DNA from: Streptomyces prunicolor NBRC 13075
GTDB lineage: Bacteria; Actinomycetota; Actinomycetes; Streptomycetales; Streptomycetaceae
DNA: 64,000 nt
Direction: 5' to 3'
Assembly (NCBI RefSeq): GCF_000367365.1
Contig: NZ_BARF01000050.1
Span: 170,115 to 234,114 of the forward strand
Made by a program: the position numbers and the translations under genes. Position 1 is the first letter of the stretch; each line of letters starts with the position of its first letter. Under the pieces are notes generated by a model. The model was not told the origin of the DNA. It made no database searches and worked only from the letters and a program-made list of their open reading frames with translations. Positions 23,111-31,156 of this stretch are shown here, one piece after another.

Positions 23111-23755
23111 TTAGCGCCCGGTGAGGCGCCTGGCGTCGTCCAGGTGGGCGGCCAGCTGCTTCTGGATGCGCTCGGTGGCCTCGTCCAAGGCCTTGCGCGT
23201 ACGGCGGCCGGAGCCGTCGCCCGCGTCGAACGGGTCGCCGAAGACGACGTCGACGCGGGAGCGCAGCGGGGGCAGCGCCTTTATCAGTCGTCCGCTCTTC
23301 TCCGAGCTGCCCAGCACGGCCACCGGCACGATCGGGGCGCCGCTGCGGACCGCGAAGTAGGCGAGCCCGGCGCGCAGCGCGGCGAAGTCGCCCTCGCCGC
23401 GGCTACCCTCGGGGAAGATCCCGAGGACCCCGCCGCCCTTCAGGATGTCGAGCGCGCGGGTGACGGCCGTACGGTCGGCGGTCGAACGGTCGACCTCCAC
23501 CTGCCCGACGGCACGCATGAAGGGCCCGAGCGGCCCCACGAACGCCTCTTTCTTGACCAGGAAATGCGAAGCGCGAGGCGCCACACCGATGACCATCGGG
23601 CCGTCGATGTTGTGCGAGTGGTTGACGGCGAGGATCACCGGGCCGGTGGCGGGAACCTTCCAGGAACCCAGCACACGCGGCTTCCACAGCCCGTACATCA
23701 GGCCGACGCCGATGCGCCGCCCGATCTCGGCGCCGCGCTCCGTAGGTGCGGTCAC
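23111..23755 (-). CDS. 1-acyl-sn-glycerol-3-phosphate acyltransferase (PlsC family)
   Basis: A 214-residue acyltransferase that makes phosphatidic acid from lysophosphatidic acid at the membrane. The catalytic NHSHNID motif (NH-x4-D) and the glycerophosphate-binding FPEGSRG motif are present, with PIVPVAVLG near the end. The start is a GTG overlapping the cmk stop codon (GTGA), so translation is coupled. The length is normal for short PlsC enzymes. The same cmk-acyltransferase-der arrangement is common in Actinobacteria. Confidence 0.92.
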   Translation of the reverse strand: MTAPTERGAEIGRRIGVGLMYGLWKPRVLGSWKVPATGPVILAVNHSHNIDGPMVIGVAPRASHFLVKKEAFVGPLGPFMRAVGQVEVDRSTADRTAVTRALDILKGGGVLGIFPEGSRGEGDFAALRAGLAYFAVRSGAPIVPVAVLGSSEKSGRLIKALPPLRSRVDVVFGDPFDAGDGSGRRTRKALDEATERIQKQLAAHLDDARRLTGR

Positions 23756-24447
23756 TTCGCGGCCCGCTTCTCCCCGACGAGGGTGACGACGCACTCGATG
23801 ACCTGCTGGAGCGTGAGGTCGGAGGTGTCCACCTCGACCGCGTCGTCCGCCTTCGCGAGCGGCGAGGTCTTGCGCGAGGAGTCGGCCGCGTCCCGCTTCA
23901 GCAGCGCCTCGCGCGTGGCCTGTACGTCGGCGCCCTTCAGCTCACCACTCCGCCGGGCGGCACGCGCCTCGGGGGATGCGGTGAGGAAGATCTTCAGATC
24001 GGCGTCGGGCAGCACGGTCGTACCGATGTCCCGCCCTTCCACCACGATCCCGTGCTCGGCCTCGGCGGCCAGCGACCGCTGCAGCTCGGTGATCCTGGCC
24101 CGCACCTCGGGCACCGCGCTGACCGCGCTGACCTTGGAGGTGACCTCCTGCGTACGGATCGGACCTGCCACGTCCACGCCGTCGACGCTGATGGTCGGGT
24201 TCGCCGGGTCGGTGCCCGAGACGATCTCCGCCTTGCCCGCCGAGTCCGCGATGGCGGTGGGGTCGGTGAGGTCGATCCCGTTGTTCACCATCCACCAGGT
24301 GATCGCCCGGTACTGGGCCCCGGTGTCCAGGTAGCTCAGCCCGAGCTGCGAGGCGACGGCCTTCGACGTGCTCGACTTGCCCGTGCCGGAGGGGCCGTCG
24401 ATGGCGACAATCACTGCCGGGGCGGTCCGGGCGGCGCCGTTTTCCAC
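23752..24447 (-). CDS. cmk: Cytidylate kinase
   Basis: A 231-residue kinase that converts CMP/dCMP to the diphosphate with ATP. The P-loop DGPSGTGKSSTSKA lies near residue 15, followed by YLDTGAQYRAITWW, the CMP-binding insert around 60-110, and VVEGRDIGTTVLPDADLKIFLTAS, the lid region. The start is GTG (VENGAART) with AGGAAGG upstream; extra codons further upstream are not conserved. It opens the cmk-plsC-der operon, with a 283-base spacer separating it from tyrA. Confidence 0.95.
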   Translation of the reverse strand: MENGAARTAPAVIVAIDGPSGTGKSSTSKAVASQLGLSYLDTGAQYRAITWWMVNNGIDLTDPTAIADSAGKAEIVSGTDPANPTISVDGVDVAGPIRTQEVTSKVSAVSAVPEVRARITELQRSLAAEAEHGIVVEGRDIGTTVLPDADLKIFLTASPEARAARRSGELKGADVQATREALLKRDAADSSRKTSPLAKADDAVEVDTSDLTLQQVIECVVTLVGEKRAAK

Positions 24448-24630
24448 GGGAGGACACCTTCCTGGTGCGGGGTGGTGAGCGGGGCGGGGTCGCGAGTGCG
24501 CCCCGGACAAGGTTACTGGGTTCGCGTCACTCGTCCGGCCGCGCCTTGTCGACACCGGTCCGGCGCCCTTTCAACGCAGGCCACGCATACCCACCCCTCC
24601 GGCACCCCTACAACCCAGGCCGGCGAAATC

Positions 24631-24698
24631 CAGCGCGTCCGGCATTTGAGGACGAGGCCCCTTCAGGGCCGACGGGGGTCTGGGGGCGCAGCCCCCAG
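24631..24698. repeat. Copy of a widespread Streptomyces intergenic repeat with hairpin
   Basis: The block GCGTCCGGCATTTGAGGACG, then GGCCCCTTCAGGGCC, then a GGGGGTCTGGGGG hairpin (CTGGGGGC-GCA-GCCCCCAG, 24680-24698) matches a short sequence I know to be scattered between genes in many Streptomyces genomes. Here it lies between tyrA and cmk and may terminate tyrA transcription. The rest of 24448-24630 shows nothing else. Confidence 0.6.
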
Positions 24699-24730
24699 AA
24701 GACGCCCGCCCCCACACACCCCGCACCTAC

Positions 24731-25825
24731 CTACTGCCGGATCGCCCAGCCCCGCTCCCGCAACCCCGCCGTCAACACCGGCGCAGCCTTCGGCTCCACC
24801 ATCAACTGCACAAGCCCCGCCTGCTGCCCGGTCGCGTGCTCGATCCGCACATCCTCGATATTGACCCCCGCCATCCCCGCGTCCGCGAAGATCCGGGCCA
24901 ACTGACCGGGCTGGTCGTCGATCAGCACAGCCACAACCTCGTAGACCCGCGGGGCGGACCCGTGCTTGCCCGGGACCCGGACCTGCCCCGCGTTCCCCCG
25001 CCGCAGCACGTCCTCGATCCCGCCCGCACCCTCCCGCCGCTTGGAGTCGTCGGCGGACTGCAACGCCCGCAGCGCCCGCACCGTCTCCTCCAAGTCCCCG
25101 GCGACATCGGTGAGCAGGTCGGCAACCGGCCCCGGGTTCGCGGACAGAATGTCGATCCACATCCGGGGATCGGACGCGGCGATCCGGGTCACATCCCGAA
25201 TCCCCTGCCCACACAGCCGTACGGCGGCCTCTTCCGCGTTCTCCAACCGCGCGGCGACCATGCTGGACACCAGATGCGGCATGTGCGACACAAGAGCCAC
25301 CGCCCGGTCATGGGCATCGGCATCCATGACGACCGGCACCGCACGGCAGTGCGAGACCAGCTCCAGGGCGAGGTTCAACACCTCGGTGTCCGTGTCGCGC
25401 GTAGGCGTCAGCACCCAGGGACGGCCCTCGAAGAGGTCACCGGTAGCCGCCAGCGGACCCGACTTCTCGCGCCCGGACATGGGATGCGAGCCGATGTACC
25501 TGGACATCACCGACGGGTCGAGGCCCAGCGCCTCCAACTCCCGACGCGGACCGCCCTTGACGCTGGCCACGTCGAGGTAACCCCGGGCCACCCCCCGCCG
25601 CATCGCGTCGGCGAGCACCCCGGCCACCAGCGCGGGCGGCGCGGCGACGATCGCGAGGTCGACGGGCCCGTCCGGCGCCTCGTCGGTACCGGCGCCGAGC
25701 GCGGCGGCCGTACGGGCCTGCTCGGGGTCGTGGTCAGCGAGGTGGACGACGACGCCCCGGGAGACGAGGGCGAGCGCGGCGGACGTACCGATGAGGCCGG
25801 TGCCGATGACGAGCGCGGTCCTCAC
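24731..25825 (-). CDS. tyrA: Prephenate dehydrogenase with ACT domain
   Basis: A 364-residue NAD(P)-dependent enzyme converting prephenate to 4-hydroxyphenylpyruvate in tyrosine synthesis. The Rossmann motif GTGLIGTSAALAL starts at about residue 8; the prephenate signature GSHPMSGREKSGP and the helical dimerisation region follow. A C-terminal ACT domain (about 285-355, VYEVVAVLIDDQPGQLARIF) suggests tyrosine feedback control. The GTG start overlaps the stop of aroH (GTGA), so chorismate mutase and dehydrogenase are co-translated as consecutive steps. Confidence 0.95.
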   Translation of the reverse strand: MRTALVIGTGLIGTSAALALVSRGVVVHLADHDPEQARTAAALGAGTDEAPDGPVDLAIVAAPPALVAGVLADAMRRGVARGYLDVASVKGGPRRELEALGLDPSVMSRYIGSHPMSGREKSGPLAATGDLFEGRPWVLTPTRDTDTEVLNLALELVSHCRAVPVVMDADAHDRAVALVSHMPHLVSSMVAARLENAEEAAVRLCGQGIRDVTRIAASDPRMWIDILSANPGPVADLLTDVAGDLEETVRALRALQSADDSKRREGAGGIEDVLRRGNAGQVRVPGKHGSAPRVYEVVAVLIDDQPGQLARIFADAGMAGVNIEDVRIEHATGQQAGLVQLMVEPKAAPVLTAGLRERGWAIRQ

Positions 25826-26190
25826 TGCGCGATGTCCTTGCGCAGGGCCGCCGCGGCACCGAGGTACACATGCGTGATGTCGGCGCGGGGCTTGTCGGAC
25901 TCGATGTGCGCGAGGATGCGGACCACGCGGGGCATGGCGCCCGCGATGTCGAGTTCCTGCGCGCAGATCAGCGGTACGTCCGCGAAGGCGCTGCCGAGCT
26001 TGCGGGCGGCGGCGGCCGGGAAGTCGCTGTGCAGATCGGGCGTGGCCGTGAACCAGACGCTGATCAGATCGTCGGCGGTGAGGCCGTTCCGCTCCAGGAC
26101 GGCGGTGAGCAGCGCTCCGACCTGCTCGTCCATGTGGCCGGCGTCGTCCCTGTCCAGTTGGACGGCGCCCCGGACCGCTCGTACCGCCAC
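25822..26190 (-). CDS. aroH: Chorismate mutase, AroH class
   Basis: A 122-residue monofunctional chorismate mutase of the trimeric AroH fold, converting chorismate to prephenate. Recognisable blocks are VRAVRGAVQLDRDDAGHM near the start (active-site arginine), ISVWFTATPDLHSDFPAAAARKLG in parts, VPLICAQELDIAGAMPRVVRIL, and HVYLGAAAALRKDI (second active-site arginine and tyrosine). The GTG start follows GCGAGGAGC. It directly precedes and overlaps tyrA. Confidence 0.95.
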   Translation of the reverse strand: MAVRAVRGAVQLDRDDAGHMDEQVGALLTAVLERNGLTADDLISVWFTATPDLHSDFPAAAARKLGSAFADVPLICAQELDIAGAMPRVVRILAHIESDKPRADITHVYLGAAAALRKDIAQ

Positions 26191-26287
26191 GGCTCTGCTC
26201 CTCGCTGATGTACAACCCGGCTCTCTGTACGACCAGCCTAGTCAGCCCGTCCCGTACGGGTGCCCGGCGCCCGCCCACCGAGACGGG

Positions 26288-26707
26288 TCACAGGGACTGT
26301 TGCCGGACCAGTTCCTCCAGCGAGGCGGCCTGCGGCAACTGCCCCTCCGGAGTGAGCTTGTCGACGGCCTGGGGCAACGTCCGCGCGAGGTCGCTCGCGG
26401 CCTCCTCCGGGGTGACACCGGCCTGCTCGGCGACCTTCCGCAGGGTCTCGTCGGGCAGCGCCTGCTGGATCTGGGCGCCGGTGACGGACTGGTTCTGCCC
26501 GGTGCCGACCCAGGAATCCTTCTGGTCGACGAGACCGGACTTGGTGAGCATGTCGAGCAGCCCGCCCAACGGATTGCCACCGCTACCGCTGCCCGAGCCA
26601 CTGCCGAGGGCCCCGAGCAACGCGCCCAGGATGTTGCCGCTATCGGAACCACTCCTGCCTCCCCCCAGAAGACCGCCGAGAAGACTGCCGAGATCGTTGC
26701 CCGCCAT
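26288..26707 (-). CDS. YidB-like (DUF937) protein
   Basis: A 139-residue small protein. The N-terminal half is Gly/Ser/Leu-rich (DLGSLLGGLLGG and a GSGSGSGSGG stretch); the C-terminal half contains the YidB core, with LDMLTKSGLVDQKDSWVGTGQNQSVTG in parts and ALPDETLRKVAEQAGVTPEEAASDLARTLPQAVDKLTPEG, also in parts. The function of YidB/DUF937 is unknown. It starts at an ATG with AAAGGTG upstream and lies in the same direction as aroH, about 100 bases upstream of it. No signal peptide. Confidence 0.85.
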   Translation of the reverse strand: MAGNDLGSLLGGLLGGGRSGSDSGNILGALLGALGSGSGSGSGGNPLGGLLDMLTKSGLVDQKDSWVGTGQNQSVTGAQIQQALPDETLRKVAEQAGVTPEEAASDLARTLPQAVDKLTPEGQLPQAASLEELVRQQSL

Positions 26708-26884
26708 GGCTCGCACCTTTCGAGAGCGGCCGGCCGCTGATCGGGGCCCGGCCTCGAACCCTGCCAATGTCACCCGAATCACCCCGTTCCGCTACTTGCG
26801 GTGAGATCATCCCGGTATGCCTCTTTACCCACGGCCCCGAGTCCGCTCTCATGGGCTGGAAGCACGCCTCGGGGGAGGGCCACA

Positions 26885-27556
26885 GTGAAGCGTCCTGGAC
26901 CATTGCTCACACTTCTGGCGGGTCTGGTGCTCGGCCTGTTCATGCTGACGCTCAACGTGACGTCGGGGACGAAGACCGTGTCGTCGTCCACGCAGCGCGA
27001 GGCATCACCGTCGGCGTCGCCGAAGAAATCGGCGAACCCGTCACCGACGCCGACCGTCACACCCAGCCCGACACCGTCGAAGTCGCCTGTCGCGAACGCC
27101 AGTTACGCCGGCCGCACAGGCGACGACACCGCGTCGGTCGCCGTGACCGTCCGGGACGGCAAGGCGGTCGCGTACTTCTGCGACGGCCGCTACAAGGAGG
27201 CCTGGCTGCGGGGCCCCGTCAAGGACGACGGGAGCATGAAGCTCACCGCCCCGAACGGCGCCGTACTCGACGGCAAGATCGAGCAGGGCAAGAAGATCCG
27301 CGGCACGGTCAAGGACGAGGGCCGGAAGTACGCGTTCACCGCGGACAAGGCCGTCAAGCCGTCCGGCCTGTGGCGCGCGACGGCCAAGGTGCGCGGCGCC
27401 AAGATCGACGGCGGCTGGATCGTGCTGCCGAACGGCCGCCAGACCGGCATCGTCACCCGCGACGGCAAGGCCGCCTCCGCACCCCGTATCGACCCGGAGA
27501 CCGGCGCGGTCACGGTCGACGGCCAGCAACTCACGGCACAGCCCGTCACCCCCTGA
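26885..27556 (+). CDS. Membrane-anchored or secreted uncharacterised protein
   Basis: About 223 residues. A single N-terminal hydrophobic helix (about 7-27, LLTLLAGLVLGLFMLTLNV) acts as signal anchor, followed by a Ser/Pro/Thr/Lys spacer with SPTPTVTPSPTPS and a folded extracellular domain (about 70-223). The domain has ASVAVTVRDGKAVAYFCDGR near its start and reads as repeated beta-hairpins. I do not recognise the family. The GTG at 26885 has a good GGGAGGG site. It is followed 27 bases later by the DUF6529 membrane gene and then a Rieske gene on the same strand, so it may belong to that electron-transfer cassette. Confidence 0.72.
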   Translation: MKRPGPLLTLLAGLVLGLFMLTLNVTSGTKTVSSSTQREASPSASPKKSANPSPTPTVTPSPTPSKSPVANASYAGRTGDDTASVAVTVRDGKAVAYFCDGRYKEAWLRGPVKDDGSMKLTAPNGAVLDGKIEQGKKIRGTVKDEGRKYAFTADKAVKPSGLWRATAKVRGAKIDGGWIVLPNGRQTGIVTRDGKAASAPRIDPETGAVTVDGQQLTAQPVTP

Positions 27557-27583
27557 CCCACCATCCGCCTCAGGGAGCCGATC

Positions 27584-28168
27584 ATGACCGCCGACCCGAA
27601 CGCCGCCACCCAGTCCTACCCCTCGCGACCACCCACACCCCACCACGACAGCCCCGCCCGCTACCTGGTCCCGGCCCTCGTGGCCGCGGCCGTGGCGGTC
27701 GGACTCGGCGTCTACGGCAAGGTCCACGACCCGGCGGGCACCGCCTTCAACCTCGCCGGCTTCAGCAGCACGGGCGCGGTGAAGTCCTGGCTCGCGACCA
27801 CCGCGTTCTTCTTCGCCCTCGTCCAGGTCGTCTCGGCCTTCATGGTCTACGGCAGGCTGCCGGGCCCGAGTTGGTCGGCGACCCTGCACCGCTGGTCGGG
27901 GCGGATCGCGTTCCTGGTCGCGGTGCCGGTCGCGGTGCACTGCCTCTACGCGTTCGGCTACCAGACGTACTCGACACGCGTGATGTGGCATTCCCTCCTG
28001 GGGTGCGCGTTCTTCGGCGCCTTCAGTGCCAAGATGCTGCTGCTCCGCTCGGAGCGCCTCCCGGGCTGGCTGCTGCCGCTCGTCGGCGGACTGGTCTTCA
28101 CCGCGCTCACGCTGCTCTGGCTGACCTCCGCGCTCTGGTTCTTCCGCACCGTCGGAGTGACGACCTGA
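27584..28168 (+). CDS. DUF6529 membrane protein, probable b-type haem protein
   Basis: A 194-residue integral membrane protein with four to five helices. I assign it to DUF6529. It has three histidines placed in or next to helices: His102 (LHRWSGR), His119 (AVHCLYAFGY) and His136 (MWHSLLG). The pattern resembles b-type haem ligation in cytochrome b561 or ferric reductase-like proteins. The gene is followed 56 bases later by a Rieske iron-sulphur lipoprotein, which supports a redox role. Haem binding is inference from histidine placement. The N-terminal 25 residues are Pro-rich and cytoplasmic. Confidence 0.75.
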   Translation: MTADPNAATQSYPSRPPTPHHDSPARYLVPALVAAAVAVGLGVYGKVHDPAGTAFNLAGFSSTGAVKSWLATTAFFFALVQVVSAFMVYGRLPGPSWSATLHRWSGRIAFLVAVPVAVHCLYAFGYQTYSTRVMWHSLLGCAFFGAFSAKMLLLRSERLPGWLLPLVGGLVFTALTLLWLTSALWFFRTVGVTT

Positions 28169-28224
28169 CCACCGTCGCAGCGACCACATAGTGACCACAC
28201 GATGACCACCTTCGGAGTGACTAC

Positions 28225-28638
28225 ATGACCGACAGCTCGACGCGCCGCACGGTCCTCGTGACGGGTGCGGCCGCCGCGCTCACCGCGGGCTGCAGCAAGT
28301 ACGGCGACAGCAACGACTCCTCGGGCTCGTCGTCCGTGAAAGCCTCCGGCGGCCAGGAGTTGGCGAAGACCTCCGACATCCCCGTCGGCGGCGGCAAGAT
28401 CCTCAAGGCCCAGAAGATCGTGGTGACCCAGCCGAAGAAGGACGAGTTCAAGGCCTTCTCGGCGATCTGCACCCACCAGGGCTGCACGGTGAGCGCCGTC
28501 GCGAACGGCACGATCAACTGCCCGTGCCACGGCAGCAAGTTCAACATCGCGGACGGTTCGGTCGCGGGCGGCCCGGCGCCGAAGCCGTTGCCCGCCGAGC
28601 AGATCACGGTGGAGGGAAATTCGATCCGCCTGGCGTGA
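28225..28638 (+). CDS. Exported Rieske [2Fe-2S] protein
   Basis: A 137-residue Rieske protein. The cluster-binding boxes CTHQGC (82-87) and CPCHGS (99-104) are intact, giving the two Cys and two His ligands. The N-terminus has STRRTVLVTGAAAALTAGC, combining twin arginines with a lipobox-like Cys23, so export by Tat as a folded lipoprotein is likely. A short Ser/Gly spacer follows. It is shorter than respiratory QcrA and lacks membrane helices, so it is not part of the bc1 complex. It probably exchanges electrons with the adjacent DUF6529 membrane protein. Confidence 0.9.
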   Translation: MTDSSTRRTVLVTGAAAALTAGCSKYGDSNDSSGSSSVKASGGQELAKTSDIPVGGGKILKAQKIVVTQPKKDEFKAFSAICTHQGCTVSAVANGTINCPCHGSKFNIADGSVAGGPAPKPLPAEQITVEGNSIRLA

Positions 28639-28659
28639 CGTGCCACGTACGCTCCCGGA

Positions 28660-29352
28660 ATGCACCCCGAGTCCCTGGTCCGCGACCACACGATCTACGC
28701 CTGCGTGATGGGTTCACGCGCCTTCGGCCTGGCGACGGACACGAGTGACACGGACCGCAGGGGCGTGTTCCTCGCCCCCACTCCCCTCTTCTGGCGCTTC
28801 GACAAGCCGCCGACGCACATCGAGGGCCCGGCGGAGGAGCAGTTCAGCTGGGAGCTGGAGCGCTTCTGCGAACTGGCCCTGCGCGCCAACCCCAACATCC
28901 TGGAGTGCCTCCACTCCCCCCTCGTCGAGCACGTCGACGACACGGGCCGTGAACTCCTGGCCCTGCGCGGCGTGTTCCTCTCCCGTCAGGTCCACGAGAC
29001 GTTCACGCGCTACGCGTTGGGCCAGCGCAAGAAGCTGGAGGCCGACCTCCGCACGCACGGCGCCCCGCGCTGGAAACACGCGATGCACCTGCTCCGCCTG
29101 CTGATGAGCGCCCGCGACACGCTCCGCACGGGCACTTTGACGATCGACGTCGGAGACGAGCGCGAGCCACTGCTGTCCGTCAAACTCGGCGAACTCCCTT
29201 GGCCGGAGGTCGAGTCCTGGATGACCCGCCTGGCAACGGAGACGGACGAGGCGGCCACCCGCACCCCGCTCCCGGCGGAGCCGGACCGGCGCCGCGTGGA
29301 GGACTTCCTGATCGGGGTCCGGCGCGCGTCGGCCGACGCCCTAGCGGGGTGA
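28660..29352 (+). CDS. RlaP-type nucleotidyltransferase
   Basis: A 230-residue protein of the polymerase-beta-like nucleotidyltransferase superfamily (PF10127, also seen as the YcgL group). The hallmark CVMGSRAFGLATDTSDTDRRGVF gives the GS box and a D-x-D pair that bind metal and NTP. Family members occur with RNA ligases or RNA repair genes, but none is adjacent here, so substrate is open. Its 3' end overlaps the convergent vapC gene by 12 bases. No strong ribosome-binding site is seen; it starts 21 bases after the Rieske gene and may be read through from it. Confidence 0.85.
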   Translation: MHPESLVRDHTIYACVMGSRAFGLATDTSDTDRRGVFLAPTPLFWRFDKPPTHIEGPAEEQFSWELERFCELALRANPNILECLHSPLVEHVDDTGRELLALRGVFLSRQVHETFTRYALGQRKKLEADLRTHGAPRWKHAMHLLRLLMSARDTLRTGTLTIDVGDEREPLLSVKLGELPWPEVESWMTRLATETDEAATRTPLPAEPDRRRVEDFLIGVRRASADALAG

Positions 29353-29751
29353 CGCCACCGCAAGCCCGGCGTCGGCGACGGCTTCACCCTGGCGCTTGTC
29401 GTACGTCACGAACCAACTGACCCCGTGACCGAGCTTGAGGGCCGCCACGGCGTGGATCGCGTCGAGGCTGCGCAGCGCGGTGCTCGGCGCCAACTCCCCT
29501 GCCTCCTGCATCAGTTCAGGCGTGAGGCGAATGCGCGCGATGGCGTTCAGCAGAGCATCAGCGGCCGCCCGCTCGACCTCGTCCGCGCCGAGCCGGTGCA
29601 GCAGCCGCCGCACCTCGGTCTGCGCCAGGTCGCAGGTGACGACACGACGCATTCCGCCGTGCTGTCCGATCCACTGCTCCAGCGCAACGGTCTCCGCCTC
29701 GGTCCGCAGCAGTTTGGCGATGGCCGACGCGTCGAGGTAGAGCAGCGTCAC
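29341..29751 (-). CDS. vapC: PIN-domain ribonuclease toxin VapC
   Basis: A 136-residue PIN-domain protein, the toxin of a type II module. Acidic catalytic residues are visible in YLDASAIAKLL (Asp), CDLAQTEVRRLL (Glu) and LRSLDAIHAVAAL (Asp), with the C-terminal TYDKR motif. VapC toxins cut specific RNAs, often tRNA or rRNA. The GTG start overlaps the antitoxin stop (GTGA), the usual coupling. The 3' end overlaps the convergent nucleotidyltransferase gene by 12 bases. Confidence 0.93.
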   Translation of the reverse strand: MTLLYLDASAIAKLLRTEAETVALEQWIGQHGGMRRVVTCDLAQTEVRRLLHRLGADEVERAAADALLNAIARIRLTPELMQEAGELAPSTALRSLDAIHAVAALKLGHGVSWFVTYDKRQGEAVADAGLAVASPR

Positions 29752-30071
29752 CGCGTCTCCTCCTCGCGCTGCGCGAGCAGTTCCGCGGTGGGACCGCACC
29801 CCGCCGCGTCCCGTCTCACCGCGCGCAGCCGCTCCAGCGCGTCCGCGGCCTCGGCGCCGTGCCCCTCATCCATGACCGAGGCGTCGAGCAGGCCGATGGC
29901 GATCGCGGCCCGGATGTCCCGCTCGGCCGGCTCCAGTGGAGACAGTATGGCGACCGGCACGCCGTCCCGAGTGACCTCGATCGACTCACCGGCCGCCACC
30001 GCGTCCAACAGTGCCGCGGTGTGTCGGGACAGCTCCCGGACCGGCACACGCCTGCGCTTCAACTTACCCAT
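29748..30071 (-). CDS. vapB: Antitoxin of the VapBC pair, Phd/YefM-type
   Basis: A 107-residue antitoxin. The N-terminal half has the Phd/YefM DNA-binding pattern (VPVRELSRHTAALLDAVAAGESIEVTRDGVPVAIL in parts). The C-terminal half (about 60-107) is predicted to wrap the toxin. I start at the ATG at 30071 (MGKLKRRR), since the bases just upstream form the likely operator. Antitoxins of this kind repress their own operon together with the toxin. The ribosome-binding site is weak, so the message may be nearly leaderless. Confidence 0.9.
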   Translation of the reverse strand: MGKLKRRRVPVRELSRHTAALLDAVAAGESIEVTRDGVPVAILSPLEPAERDIRAAIAIGLLDASVMDEGHGAEAADALERLRAVRRDAAGCGPTAELLAQREEETR

Positions 30072-30119
30072 GCCTGACACAATACGCCCATCGCCTGACA
30101 CTGTCCATCGATGTCAGAC
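30072..30119. promoter_or_regulatory. vapB: VapBC operator with three half-sites
   Basis: GCCTGACAC occurs at 30072-30080 and 30093-30101, exactly 21 bases apart, and the inverted form TGTCAGAC follows at 30112-30119. Repeated half-sites with helical spacing directly before the antitoxin start fit conditional autoregulation by the antitoxin-toxin complex. Confidence 0.6.
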
Positions 30120-30133
30120 ACCGCCATGACACG

Positions 30134-31156
30134 TCACGCATCCCAAAGCTCCCCGAGCCCCAACAGCTCCCCCCGATACTCGATCCGCTCCGCCCACTCC
30201 CCCGGCCAGGCATCCACCCCCAGATGCGCCCCCGCGAACGCCCCCGCAAGACAAGCGATCGAGTCCGAGTCACCGTACGTACAAGCCGCTCGCCGCAACG
30301 CGGTCACCGGTTCCTCCACGAAGAGCAGGAAGCACAACAGCCCGGTGGCCAGCGCCTCTTCGGCGATCCAGCCCGCGCCGGTGGCCAGACACGGGTCGGT
30401 CTCCGGGGACACGGTCCGCACGGCGTCCTCAAGCCGGCCGAGCACCTCCAGGCACTCGTCCCAGCCGCGCGCGATGAAGTGCTCGGGCGTCGGGTCCTGG
30501 CTCCGCGTCCACAGGTCACCGAGCCAACGGTGGTTGTACCGGGTGCGGTTCTCGACGGCGTACGACCGCAGCAGCCCGACCAGCCCGGTCGGTTCGGCGC
30601 CCTGCGCGAGCAGTCGTACGGCGTGCGCGGTGAGGTCGGACGCGGCGAGGGCGGTCGGGTGGCCGTGGGTCAGCGCGGACTGCAACTGGGCGGCGCCGGA
30701 ACGCTGTTCGTCGTCCAGACCGGGGACGAGCCCGATCGGCGCGACCCGCATGTTGGCCCCGCAGCCCTTCGAACCGATCTGGCTGGCGTCCTGCCATGCC
30801 CGTCCCTCGCTCTTCAGCAGGTTGCAGGCGACGAGGCAAGTCCGGCCGGGGGCACGGTTGTTGTCCGGCGACTGGTACCAGTCCACGAACTCCTCGCGCA
30901 CCGGCCGTTCCATCCGCTTGGGCCCAAGCACCCCCCGTTCCATGGCAGTTCGCAGCCCGCGTCCCAACGCCAGCGTCATCTGCGTGTCGTCGGTGACGAT
31001 CGCGGGCCTCGGCAACTCCATCTCCCGCCAAGGACCGCACTTGGCAAGGATGTCGGGCACGGCGTTGAACTCGGTAGGGAAACCGAGCGCGTCCCCGAGG
31101 GCGAGCCCCACCAGGGCTCCCGTGGCGGCACGCTTACGGACAGTCGAGGTAGTCAT
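30134..31156 (-). CDS. ADP-ribosylglycohydrolase family protein
   Basis: A 340-residue DraG-like hydrolase that removes ADP-ribose from arginine or other acceptors, or cleaves related ADP-ribosyl compounds. The binuclear magnesium site motifs are present: GDALG (21-25), TDDTQM (55-60) and, near the C-terminus, YGDSDSIACLAGAFAGAHLG in parts. The start ATG overlaps the stop of the upstream NrtR-type gene (ATGA), so regulator and enzyme are one operon. That links this enzyme to NAD or ADP-ribose homeostasis. Confidence 0.93.
   Translation of the reverse strand: MTTSTVRKRAATGALVGLALGDALGFPTEFNAVPDILAKCGPWREMELPRPAIVTDDTQMTLALGRGLRTAMERGVLGPKRMERPVREEFVDWYQSPDNNRAPGRTCLVACNLLKSEGRAWQDASQIGSKGCGANMRVAPIGLVPGLDDEQRSGAAQLQSALTHGHPTALAASDLTAHAVRLLAQGAEPTGLVGLLRSYAVENRTRYNHRWLGDLWTRSQDPTPEHFIARGWDECLEVLGRLEDAVRTVSPETDPCLATGAGWIAEEALATGLLCFLLFVEEPVTALRRAACTYGDSDSIACLAGAFAGAHLGVDAWPGEWAERIEYRGELLGLGELWDA

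Noticed and set aside
20282..24334. 1350-residue plus-strand open frame
   Set aside because: It runs across the known coding strands of several genes (der, plsC, cmk on the other strand) and is a composition artefact; no family features.
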